A stretch of 6,798 nucleotides of DNA from JAJPXC01 sp964628905. Its GTDB lineage: Bacteria; Bacteroidota; Bacteroidia; Bacteroidales; Muribaculaceae. The notes beneath the pieces were generated by a model. The model saw only the letters and a program-made list of their open reading frames with translations, was not told the DNA's origin and ran no database searches. Made by a program: the position numbers and the translations under genes. Location: NCBI GenBank assembly GCA_964628905.1, contig CAZVNS010000056.1, forward strand, positions 1 to 6,798, given 5' to 3'. Below, one piece after another: positions 1-6,577 of the stretch (position 1 is its first letter; every line of letters starts with the position of its first letter).

Positions 1-2437
1 CGGTGGGGAAGGTGTAGGTGTAAACGCCGTCAGCGTAGGTAGCCTCAACAGCGTTCGCGGGATCCCAGCCCTGGAACGAACCGGCCAGGTACAGAGGAGC
101 GGGCTCGTCGCCAGCGGGCTGCTCGCCGAAGATGTAGTGGCGTGCGTACTTGCCGGATGTGTACACGTAGATGTCAGCGGTCTTGCCGTTGGCGCGAGTA
201 TAGGCGTTGATAGTTACGTAATTAGATGAAGTCAATGCGGAAGCATCGATATTGTCAGAAGCTACAACCTGCATTACGCCATCCTCATCGTAGGTGTAGA
301 TTACCATACCGTCGGCATAGTTGGCTGAGCCGGTTGACTGTACGAAATAGCGCACACCATCGAGGTCGAAGAAGTCAAAGCCATAGCAGCTTGGCGTGTT
401 GTCCTTATATGTAGCGCGCTGAACGTATTCGCCTGTCTCTAAGTCGTAATACGCCATGGAGTAACCGCGGGTGTAAAGGTAGCTGGGAGTAGCCAGGTCA
501 CCGGCCTCGTCGCCAAGTTCCACCTGGGCCTCATAGGTAGCACCCATGGGGAGTGTGACATTGACAGAGCTTGCGTAATTTGTGGGGATGTCAAGGCTGG
601 CTACCACATCTTCAATCTCGCCGTTGGCGAACTGGATGCCCCATATAGCTGTTGCGTTAGTGGGGGTTATGTTGAGCAGACCACCTTCGCCCATCATGTC
701 GCCGAGGATACGGCCGTAAACGTCAAGGCGGCCACCTGCGTAGTCGGGGTTAACTGTGGTAGCGTCGAGCTCTTTCTTGGTAGAGCCGTCGGCTGAGATG
801 AGAAGGAAGTTCGTGGTCATGGTGGCGTTGGGCCATCCAAGGCCGAGGAGCACGTTACCCTTGGTGTCGCAACCGATGGCGGTGCTGATCTTGAGGTCAG
901 TGCCTGATGCGTCATACTTCTCGGTGATGCCGCTCTTTGATACGGCGTAAATCTTCTCAGTGGACTTGTTGGGCACGAGGATTTCACCGGTCACGGGGTT
1001 GGTAGCTGCGAAGCGGCTATCAGCCATGGGTAGAATATCCTGGTCGATGGTGGTCTCCCAGTCGAGGACGAGGGTGGGTTCGGTGGGTTCGGGATCCACG
1101 GGGGTGTCGGGGGTGGGCTCGTCGAAGGCGATGGGGTAGATCTGGATGGTGGTGTTGTAGACGGCGATGAAGCCTGTCACGTCGTAGGTGCCGGCCTCAA
1201 CCTCGGGGAGGGTGAAGCGGTTGTAGAATGTTACGGTGGCATCGCCCACTGTGCCGGTGAATGAGGTGGCGGTGGCGGGAGTGGCAGCGTCGAGCACCAC
1301 TGACTTCAGGGTGATGTACTCAGCCTGGTTGTCGGCGGTGAGGTAAGCGGGCTCAACTACGGTGGCCGCGGGGAGCGAGGTCACGTCGTCACCCTTCTCG
1401 GGAGTGGTGACGGGCACGAGCTCGTAGAGGTTGTTGTAGTTGGAGATCTTGGCTTGCCAGCCGGCCTTCACGGTGTTGAACTGGGCTAAGCCAGAGTTGC
1501 TGGCATAGTAGAGGGCGTAGTCCTTACCGTCGTAGAGGTAGGTGTAAGAGCCGCTCTGGTAAACCACGGTAGCGTCGAAGTCAACCACGAAAGGATCTGA
1601 CTCATTACCCTTTTCGGGGAGGTCCATAGCCATCATGTCGGCGATGGAGGCGTAGCTGGCCATGGTCTTGATCACATACTCAGCCTGGCTCTCGGCGGTG
1701 ACCCCATCCTTGGTTGCGCGGGCGTAGAGGGTCATCGACTTGTCGACGTTGACGGGCTCAGTGTAGGCGGTCCAGGTGGTGCCATCGGTGGAGTACTCAA
1801 GGGTAGCGCCCTCGGTAGAGCAGAGGATGCTCACCTGCTGAGCCTCGTAGTAAGTGCCGGCAGCGGGAGAGAATGTGGGCTTGTAGACGGTAGCCGCAGT
1901 TGTGGTCTCCTTGTAGAAAGCAACACGGGTGTTCTTGATGTTGTCAACAATTGTGTTGTAGCAACGCCAGTTACTGTTGCTGTAGACACCAAGATAACGT
2001 GCTTGGCCTACGTTCTTCAAGTAAGGAACACCGTCGCTGTTGTCCTCAGTTGTGAAGAGGTCAGAGTTGGTAGCAAGAGAAGAAGTGGGAGTGCCAAGGG
2101 CGACGCCGTTGTTGGTGGAAGTGCAGTAGAGCACGCCTGCGTCGCTAACAGTCGATGTGAACTTCACACCATCATCTGACTTGGTGACGGTGAAGGTCAG
2201 CTCGGTCATGTCGGTAGCGGTGACGGTGTTGTTGTCGCTGCTGAGAGTGACAGCTGAAACTGTTACTCCTCCGGCCTTAGCTGCTGCGTTAGGCACAGCA
2301 TACTTACCGTTTTGGTCAACGATTACCACGACGTCGCCGGTCTGCAGGTCGGCAAACGGGGTAGCCTCATAGGTCTGCGCGCCGGCGGTGAAGCCAAGGG
2401 TCATTGCGCATGCCAATGAGAGTAGAGTTTTTTTCAT
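1..2437 (-). CDS. Secreted multi-domain surface protein, C-terminus beyond the window
   Basis: The frame is open from an ATG at 2437-2435 to the window edge, giving 812 codons with no stop. Residues 1-20 form a type I signal peptide (KK, hydrophobic core, Ala18-Gly-Ala20 before Gln21), so it is exported. Residues about 22-178 form a beta-rich domain containing GDVVVIVD and RYLGVYSNSNWRCY, a pattern I associate with large Bacteroidales exported proteins. Residues about 187-256 (FSPAAGTYYE, ATLEYSTDG, LYARATKDG) are a chitobiase/beta-hexosaminidase C-terminal-like (Fn3-associated) domain. Residues about 262-438 resemble the OB-like region often found next to it. A Pro/Thr/Asp/Glu linker at 439-456 leads to repeated beta-strands at 459-772 (TGEILVPNKSTEKIYAVS, YGFDFFDLDGVRYFVQS), probably a beta-propeller. 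From 781, LYLAGSFQGWDP begins a SusE/SusF-like carbohydrate-binding-type domain. No catalytic motif is visible. I infer a surface glycan- or matrix-binding role; the substrate is unknown. Codons are strongly biased (ACC, AAC, GAC, AAG), suggesting high expression. It has its own promoter. Confidence 0.93.
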   Translation of the reverse strand, partial: MKKTLLSLACAMTLGFTAGAQTYEATPFADLQTGDVVVIVDQNGKYAVPNAAAKAGGVTVSAVTLSSDNNTVTATDMTELTFTVTKSDDGVKFTSTVSDAGVLYCTSTNNGVALGTPTSSLATNSDLFTTEDNSDGVPYLKNVGQARYLGVYSNSNWRCYNTIVDNIKNTRVAFYKETTTAATVYKPTFSPAAGTYYEAQQVSILCSTEGATLEYSTDGTTWTAYTEPVNVDKSMTLYARATKDGVTAESQAEYVIKTMASYASIADMMAMDLPEKGNESDPFVVDFDATVVYQSGSYTYLYDGKDYALYYASNSGLAQFNTVKAGWQAKISNYNNLYELVPVTTPEKGDDVTSLPAATVVEPAYLTADNQAEYITLKSVVLDAATPATATSFTGTVGDATVTFYNRFTLPEVEAGTYDVTGFIAVYNTTIQIYPIAFDEPTPDTPVDPEPTEPTLVLDWETTIDQDILPMADSRFAATNPVTGEILVPNKSTEKIYAVSKSGITEKYDASGTDLKISTAIGCDTKGNVLLGLGWPNATMTTNFLLISADGSTKKELDATTVNPDYAGGRLDVYGRILGDMMGEGGLLNITPTNATAIWGIQFANGEIEDVVASLDIPTNYASSVNVTLPMGATYEAQVELGDEAGDLATPSYLYTRGYSMAYYDLETGEYVQRATYKDNTPSCYGFDFFDLDGVRYFVQSTGSANYADGMVIYTYDEDGVMQVVASDNIDASALTSSNYVTINAYTRANGKTADIYVYTSGKYARHYIFGEQPAGDEPAPLYLAGSFQGWDPANAVEATYADGVYTYTFPT

Positions 2438-2450
2438 AATCACTGTGATT
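2438..2450. repeat. Perfect dyad abutting the start codon of the secreted-protein gene
   Basis: AATCAC-T-GTGATT is a perfect 6-base inverted repeat around one central base, directly next to the ATG at 2437. In RNA it could form only a weak 5-bp hairpin with a 3-base loop. As DNA it could be an operator-like site in the leader. The 7-mer TAATCAC recurs at 2504-2510, overlapping the -7 box of the promoter. No function is established and chance is possible. Confidence 0.35.
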
Positions 2451-2497
2451 TTTATGGATGAATAAGGGAAAATTAGTTGTCCGCATATATTTGCTCA

Positions 2498-2529
2498 CAA
2501 ATGTAATCACAATATCCCTAACCTCCAAA
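2498..2529 (-). promoter_or_regulatory. Bacteroidetes-type promoter of the secreted-protein gene
   Basis: On the minus strand, TTTG (2529-2526) is followed after 20 bases by TACATTTG (2505-2498). This fits the known Bacteroidetes primary sigma factor consensus (TTTG, 19-21 bases, TAnnTTTG) at every fixed position. The start of transcription would be near 2491, giving a leader of about 55 bases before the ATG at 2437. This supports independent transcription of the secreted-protein gene rather than simple read-through from asd. Confidence 0.75.
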
Positions 2530-2580
2530 CTTTCCCCCAACAAAAATGCACAAAAAAACACAAAACAGAACTCGCATCAA
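2513..2580 (-). other. Strand-asymmetric A/C tract (G/T on coding strand) around the promoter
   Basis: Of the 60 plus-strand bases at 2521-2580, 50 are A or C and only 3 are G, so the minus strand reads as G/T-rich runs such as GTGTTTTTTTGTG and GTTGGGGG. The tract carries the -33 box and ends just before the -7 box. No open frame or hairpin is seen here. It could be an upstream promoter element or simple low-complexity spacer. Confidence 0.4.
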
Positions 2581-2596
2581 AATAAATAGACATCCA

Positions 2597-2656
2597 CCTA
2601 CACTCAAGCCCGGTGGGCGGTCCGATGGAGGTTTCATCGACTTAATTCGAGTGAGG
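2597..2656 (-). other. Predicted 60-base three-way-junction RNA/DNA element
   Basis: Hand folding gives three stems that use almost the whole segment. The closing stem pairs CCT, CACTC and AA at 2597-2607 with TT, GAGTG and AGG at 2645-2656, ten pairs with two single-base bulges. The second is GCCC/GGGC at 2608-2611 and 2615-2618 with a 3-base loop. The third is GT-C-CGATG at 2620-2627 against CATCGAC at 2635-2641, seven pairs with one bulge and a 7-base loop. Junction linkers are only 0, 1 and 3 bases. The strand of action is not certain; minus is given because both neighbouring genes lie there. I do not recognise it as a named riboswitch or ribozyme, and no U-tract follows closely enough for a classical terminator. 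It could be a read-through structure after asd, a small RNA, or one copy of a dispersed palindromic repeat. Confidence 0.45.
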
Positions 2657-2796
2657 AAAGACATAAAAACATTTTTTAGACATAAAGACATAAAAACATA
2701 AAAACATGAATTTAATATTCCTTTTGTCTTTACGTCCTTTTTGTCTTTATGTTCTCTATATCCTTTTTGTCTCTATTTCTCTATGTCTTTTTGTCT
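2657..2796. repeat. Degenerate AGACAAAAAG / AAAGACAT repeat cluster with inverted arms
   Basis: On the plus strand CTTTTTGTCT occurs exactly at 2737-2746, 2763-2772 and 2787-2796, with a one-T-shorter copy at 2721-2729. On the other side, the 16-mer AAAGACATAAAAACAT occurs exactly at 2657-2672 and 2684-2699. The two families are roughly complementary: ACATAAAGACA (2680-2690) pairs perfectly with TGTCTTTATGT (2742-2752) across 51 bases. An asd transcript could therefore form a long A/U-rich hairpin at its 3' end. The copy at 2787-2796 lies inside asd and encodes part of its tail. This could slow or end transcription, or be a simple repeat expansion. Confidence 0.7.
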
Positions 2797-3792
2797 GAGG
2801 ATGTGCTGGGCGATCTGCACGGCGTTGAGGGCAGCACCCTTCTTGATCTGGTCGCCAACTGTCCAGAATGCCAGCCCGCAGGGGTTGGCGAGGTCATGGC
2901 GCAGACGCCCCACATACACCGGATCGGTGCCGGTGACATCGAGCGGCATGGGGTAGCGCTTGTTGGCCGTGTCGTCGACCACCACTATGCCCTGAGCCGT
3001 CTCAAACGCGCCGCGGGCCTCGGCCACGGGGATCGGGCGCTCCGTCTCAACCCAGATGGCCTCGGAGTGGGCGCGCATCACGGGTACGCGCACGCAGGTG
3101 GCGCTGACGTCGAGGTCGGGGGCGTGCATGATCTTTTTTGTTTCGTAATACATCTTCATCTCCTCGCGGGTGTAGCCATTGTCCATGAATGAGTCGATGT
3201 GGGGTATCACGTTGCTGGCCAACTGGTAAGCGAAGCGGTCCACGGTCACCTTCTCGCCGCGGGCTATCTGTCCGTACTGGTCCCACAGCTCCTGCATGGC
3301 CTGCGCGCCGGCACCTGATGCTGCCTGGTAGCTCGCCACATGCACGCGGCGGAGGGGGCTGAGGTCGTTAATGGGCTTGAGTGCCACAAGCATGATGATG
3401 GTAGTACAGTTGGGGTTGGCAATGATGCGCCGGGGGGCTATCATGGCGTCGTCGCCGTTGACTTCGGGCACCACGAGGGGCACGTCGGGGTCCATGCGGA
3501 ATGCTGAGGAGTTGTCGATCATCAGCGCGCCGCGGCCGGTGATGGTGTCGGCAAACTCGCGCGACACATCGCCGCCGGCCGAAACGAAAGCAAAGTCAAC
3601 GCCGTCGAAGTCCATGGGGTCGTGACGCAGCTCTTTGACGGTCACAGCCTTGTCGCGAAAATTGTAAGTACGGCCGGCCGAACGGCTTGAGCCGAAAAGC
3701 AACAACTCATCAATAGGGAAATTCTGCTCGTCGAGCACTCGGAGAAACTCCTGACCCACGGCGCCACCTGCGCCCACGATAGCTACCTTCAT
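2773..3792 (-). CDS. asd: Aspartate-semialdehyde dehydrogenase
   Basis: This cytosolic enzyme reduces L-aspartyl-4-phosphate with NADPH to aspartate-4-semialdehyde, the branch point to lysine/diaminopimelate, threonine and methionine. The 339 residues match the usual family length. The nucleotide-binding turn is VGAGGAVG at 6-13. The catalytic cysteine is Cys129 in NPNCTT (126-131). The SYQAASGAG loop spans 154-162 with Gln156, the RVPVMRAHSE motif spans 235-244 with catalytic His242, and DQIKKGAA is at 314-321. The start is set by MKVAIVGAGG, which begins the Rossmann fold at once. It lies 40 AT-rich bases after the MATE gene and is probably co-transcribed with it; no clear promoter is seen in the gap. 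The last residues (RQKDIEK, 333-339) and the TAG stop fall inside a low-complexity repeat cluster, so the tail looks added rather than part of the fold. Function is near certain. Confidence 0.97.
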   Translation of the reverse strand: MKVAIVGAGGAVGQEFLRVLDEQNFPIDELLLFGSSRSAGRTYNFRDKAVTVKELRHDPMDFDGVDFAFVSAGGDVSREFADTITGRGALMIDNSSAFRMDPDVPLVVPEVNGDDAMIAPRRIIANPNCTTIIMLVALKPINDLSPLRRVHVASYQAASGAGAQAMQELWDQYGQIARGEKVTVDRFAYQLASNVIPHIDSFMDNGYTREEMKMYYETKKIMHAPDLDVSATCVRVPVMRAHSEAIWVETERPIPVAEARGAFETAQGIVVVDDTANKRYPMPLDVTGTDPVYVGRLRHDLANPCGLAFWTVGDQIKKGAALNAVQIAQHILRQKDIEK

Positions 3793-3832
3793 TTTTTATA
3801 AATAATTTTAACAGACCGCGAAGTTACAAAAA

Positions 3833-5260
3833 TTATTTTGATTTCTCTGTGAAGTGGTGCATCCAGTAGTCGGTGCGGAGGCGCAGCAGGAACATAACGC
3901 CTCGGAAGCACAGCTCGATGGCCATGGCGATCCATACCCCCTTCAAGCCCAAAGTGGGGGCGAGGATGGCGGCGAGGGTGAGTCGTACGGCCCAGATGGA
4001 GCCGAGGTTCATGCAGCTGGGTATCAGCGTGTCGCCCGCGCCGATAAACACACCGTAGGTCACGATCGAGGCGGCGAACATCGGTTCGGCCCATGCCTCG
4101 ATGCGCAGCACCTCGACTCCCGCCTCACAGATTTCTGCCACGGGCGAGATGATGCCCATCATCAGCGGCGCGCAAACCCACATCACCACTCCCATGAAAG
4201 TCATCACCACCACACCCGACCACACGGTGATCGAGGCAAAGCGGCGTGCCAACTCATATCGTGCTGCCCCAAGACTCTGACCGACGAGAGTAGTGGCAGC
4301 CTCGCTGATGCCGTAGCCCGGCATGTAGCAAAGGCTTTCGGCGGTGACAGCGAAGGCGTTGGCGGCGATGGCCACACGCCCAAGGGGTGCCACGATGGCG
4401 GTGATCAGCACCTGCGCTCCGCACATCAGCATGTGTTCGGTGCCCAGAGGTGTACTGATTTTGAGCGCCCTCACCAAGCAGCGGCGCGAAATGATGAATG
4501 TTCCTCGGAAACCCCGCAGGTTGAACGACGGGTTACGTCGCCACAGATACCACGCCACCACCAGTCCGGTGACAGCTTCGGCGAGGGCTGTGCCCAGGGC
4601 TGCTCCGGCCACTCCCATACCCGCTCCGGGGAGGGTCAGGGTGGTAACCCCCACCGATACCTCGTGCGACGGGAATATGAGGAAGAAGTTAAACACCACA
4701 TCGAGTACACACATCCCCACGTTGGCCACACCGGGGAAGAAGGTGTTGCCCGAACAGCGCAAAATGGCTCCGGCCAGGTAGTTGACCTGAAAGAAAGGTA
4801 ACGCCCCGGTGAAAATCATGAAATAGAGCGACGCCCCGGTACCTACCTCCTCGTCACCCCCGAGCCAGTAAGGGAGATGTGGTCCTATCAGCAGTCCCAA
4901 AGCACAGAGCGCCAGGCTGAAGAGCATCGAGGGGATGATCGACTGCTTGACCACCTCCTGGGCGCCGCGATAGTCGTTGGCGCCTATACGGTTGGCCACT
5001 TGTACGGAGAAACCCATAGCAGCCGCCGAGCATAATCCCCAGAAGAGCCATGTGGAGGTCGACATCAGTCCGATTGAGGCTGAGGCCGTCTCGCCCAGCG
5101 AACCAACCATCGCCGCGTCGATATACTGCATGATGATCGCGGATAGTTGGGACACGATAGCCGGCAGTGAGAGTACGACGGTGAGGCGCAACTGCTGGCC
5201 CAAGTTCATGGGCTGGCCGTTGCGTATCATCGATAAAAGCTGATCGCGCGAGGCTGCCAT
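3833..5260 (-). CDS. MATE-family efflux transporter (12 predicted membrane helices)
   Basis: This is an inner-membrane antiporter of the multidrug and toxic compound extrusion family, which exports cationic drugs or metabolites using Na+ or H+ gradients. Its 475 residues are of usual length and strongly hydrophobic. The two-fold family repeat is visible: QVANRIGANDYRGAQE (87-102) after helix 2 in the N-half mirrors LVGQSLGAARYELARR (325-340) in the C-half. Asp48 in the first helix (YIDAAMVG) matches the acidic position conserved in NorM/DinF-like proteins. The final residues are hydrophilic (TEKSK). The ATG at 5260-5258 shares its A with the TGA stop of the C-S lyase, which indicates translational coupling and fixes the start. 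The substrate cannot be read from sequence; the neighbours raise the possibility of an amino-acid-related or sulfur-containing compound, but many MATE genes have unrelated neighbours. A long open frame on the opposite strand (3854-4801) is only a shadow. Confidence 0.95.
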   Translation of the reverse strand: MAASRDQLLSMIRNGQPMNLGQQLRLTVVLSLPAIVSQLSAIIMQYIDAAMVGSLGETASASIGLMSTSTWLFWGLCSAAAMGFSVQVANRIGANDYRGAQEVVKQSIIPSMLFSLALCALGLLIGPHLPYWLGGDEEVGTGASLYFMIFTGALPFFQVNYLAGAILRCSGNTFFPGVANVGMCVLDVVFNFFLIFPSHEVSVGVTTLTLPGAGMGVAGAALGTALAEAVTGLVVAWYLWRRNPSFNLRGFRGTFIISRRCLVRALKISTPLGTEHMLMCGAQVLITAIVAPLGRVAIAANAFAVTAESLCYMPGYGISEAATTLVGQSLGAARYELARRFASITVWSGVVVMTFMGVVMWVCAPLMMGIISPVAEICEAGVEVLRIEAWAEPMFAASIVTYGVFIGAGDTLIPSCMNLGSIWAVRLTLAAILAPTLGLKGVWIAMAIELCFRGVMFLLRLRTDYWMHHFTEKSK

Positions 5261-6420
5261 CAGAAGTTATTGAAAACTGGGAGCATGCGATTGAAGGCCT
5301 CCTCAAGGCGGGAGCGCTGGGTGGCGAGGTTGATGCGCACGAAGTTCTCGCCACCGGGGCCGTAGATCGTGCCGGGTGAGAGCATCACGCGGGCTTCGCG
5401 CAGGAGCGCGTCGCATAGCTGGTCGGCGTTGAGGCCGGTGGGGGTGATGTTGACCCACAGCAGGTAGGTGGCCTCGAGGGGTGTGAGCTTGAGCGCGGGC
5501 AGGTGCCGCTCAAACTGCTGCTTAATCCACAGATAGTTGTCCCACAGATATCGCTTAACCTCGTCGAGCCACTCGGCACCCTCGCGGTAGGCGGCTATGA
5601 GTCCGACAATGCCGAAGGGGTTGACGTCGCACACCTCGTTGTCGTTGATGGCGCGGTCGATTTTGGTGCGTTTCACCGGGTCAGGGGCTACGACGTTGGC
5701 GATTTGTAGCCCGGCGATGTTGAACGCCTTGCTTGGTGAATTGCAGCACACTGAGTTCCAAGCCATTTCATGGGATAGCGAGGCAAAGGGGGTGTATTGG
5801 AAGCCATCGGAGGTGAGTTCGCAATGGATTTCGTCGGATACCACCACCACACTGTTGTCGAGACAGATACGACCGATGCGGAGCAACTCCTCACGGGTCC
5901 ATACGCGAGCCGCAGGGTTGTGGGGGTTGCAGAGTATCATCAGCCGAGTCCGGGAGTCAGCGGCAAGCTCCTGAAGATTGTCAAAGTCTATAGTGTAAGT
6001 ACCGTCGGCATTGTATATCAGCTCGTTGGCGGCGAGCTGGCAACCGTTGTTGCGAATCGATGAAAAGAAGCAGTTGTAGGCCGGGGTCTGCACTATCACC
6101 TTGTCGCCGGGCTGGGTCAGCCCCTTGATTATAGCTGATAGGGCGGGCACCACACCCGACGTATATATAATGTGTGAAGGGTCGATGGTCCAGCCATGAC
6201 GCGAGCCGAACCAGTCGACAACCGCCGCATAGTATTCATCCGGCACCTTGGTGTAGCCGAATATGCCGTGTTCGACCCGGCGGCGCAGAGCGTCGACTAT
6301 AGCCGGTGCGGTGGTGAAGTCCATGTCGGCCACCCACAGGGGTAGCACATCGAGGTCCTCGGGAGTGTCCCACTTATATGAGCCGGTGCCTCGGCGCTGG
6401 GTGAGTTTGTCGAAATCCAT
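5260..6420 (-). CDS. PatB/MalY-type PLP-dependent C-S lyase (probable cystathionine beta-lyase)
   Basis: A cytosolic fold-type I PLP enzyme of the MalY/PatB group, which cleaves C-S bonds of cystathionine, cysteine and related S-conjugates to give a thiol, pyruvate and ammonia. The 386 residues fit the family. The N-terminus carries RRGTGSYKWD (9-18) and VLPLWVADMDF (25-35). PLP-site residues are Tyr115 (PAYNCFF), Asn165 in CNPHNP (164-169), Asp196 in SDEIHCE and the Schiff-base lysine Lys231 in SPSKAFNIAG. Arg362 (NFVRINLA) should bind the substrate carboxylate. The start is placed at 6420 because family members begin MxFDxxxxRRGTGS and because the promoter box lies upstream at 6444-6451. 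An in-frame ATG at 6483 would add 21 unlike residues. One oddity is NPAAR at 169-173 where I expect a glycine before the arginine. It overlaps the MATE gene by one base. Aminotransferase activity or another C-S lyase substrate is possible. Confidence 0.93.
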   Translation of the reverse strand: MDFDKLTQRRGTGSYKWDTPEDLDVLPLWVADMDFTTAPAIVDALRRRVEHGIFGYTKVPDEYYAAVVDWFGSRHGWTIDPSHIIYTSGVVPALSAIIKGLTQPGDKVIVQTPAYNCFFSSIRNNGCQLAANELIYNADGTYTIDFDNLQELAADSRTRLMILCNPHNPAARVWTREELLRIGRICLDNSVVVVSDEIHCELTSDGFQYTPFASLSHEMAWNSVCCNSPSKAFNIAGLQIANVVAPDPVKRTKIDRAINDNEVCDVNPFGIVGLIAAYREGAEWLDEVKRYLWDNYLWIKQQFERHLPALKLTPLEATYLLWVNITPTGLNADQLCDALLREARVMLSPGTIYGPGGENFVRINLATQRSRLEEAFNRMLPVFNNF

Positions 6421-6443
6421 AATGCAAGTATAGTTTTTGACTA

Positions 6444-6474
6444 CAAAATTAGTGAAAACAGGGGAGAGTTCAAC
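6444..6474 (-). promoter_or_regulatory. Bacteroidetes-type promoter of the C-S lyase operon
   Basis: On the minus strand GTTG (6474-6471) is followed after 19 bases by TAATTTTG (6451-6444), matching the Bacteroidetes consensus TTTG, 19-21 bases, TAnnTTTG with one mismatch in the -33 box. Transcription would begin near 6437, leaving a leader of only about 17 A/T-rich bases before the ATG at 6420. Its position inside the extended frame that starts at 6483 is the main reason for choosing the shorter protein. Confidence 0.7.
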
Positions 6475-6493
6475 GTTTTGCATTATTTAACAA

Positions 6494-6510
6494 TTGGTGT
6501 GCAACACCAA
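6494..6510. promoter_or_regulatory. Perfect 7-3-7 inverted repeat upstream of the operon promoter (possible operator)
   Basis: TTGGTGT-GCA-ACACCAA is a perfect inverted repeat with a 3-base spacer. It begins about 20 bases upstream of the -33 box, a place suited to an activator or repressor. No regulator gene lies in the window and I do not recognise the motif. It is not followed by a T-run in either direction strong enough to call it a terminator. Confidence 0.45.
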
Positions 6511-6577
6511 AATGTATGTTAACGCATGCTAATTTACCCGCGGCAAATTATTAACGGATAAATCCTCCAATAATTAA

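Noticed and set aside
2408..2437. Lipoprotein signal (SLAC with Cys10) in the secreted protein
   Set aside because: Ser at the -3 position and a hydrophobic stretch of only a few residues before the Cys do not fit a lipobox; Ala-Gly-Ala at 18-20 gives a better ordinary signal-peptidase site.
2367..2561. 64-codon minus-strand open frame overlapping the leader
   Set aside because: It runs across the promoter and into the signal-peptide region of the secreted protein in a different frame, and has no recognisable content.
2597..2656. Hammerhead ribozyme for the three-way junction
   Set aside because: The conserved CUGAUGA and GAAA core strands are not present at the junction on either strand.
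2749..3192. 147-codon plus-strand open frame over the end of asd
   Set aside because: It is antisense to a confident enzyme gene and its first codons are simply the pyrimidine-rich repeat; no family features are seen.
3819..3826. Possible -7 box TAACTTCG upstream of asd
   Set aside because: It has one mismatch to TAnnTTTG and no TTG-like -33 element 19-21 bases upstream, so a separate asd promoter is not supported.
3854..4801. 315-codon plus-strand open frame
   Set aside because: It lies wholly antisense to the MATE gene, is His/Gly/Arg-rich without a recognisable domain, and is explained by the GC-rich codon pattern of the true gene.
6421..6483. N-terminal extension of the C-S lyase to an upstream ATG at 6483
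   Set aside because: The added 21 residues do not resemble the family N-terminus, which starts just before RRGTGS, and the stretch holds the -7 and -33 promoter boxes.
6531..6575. Further dyads between rnpB and the operon (AATTT/AAATT at 6531-6549; AATTATT/AATAATT at 6546-6575)
   Set aside because: Short A/T arms of this kind are common in AT-rich spacers; the first has a mismatch and only two inner pairs, and the second partly serves as the T-rich tail of the terminator.
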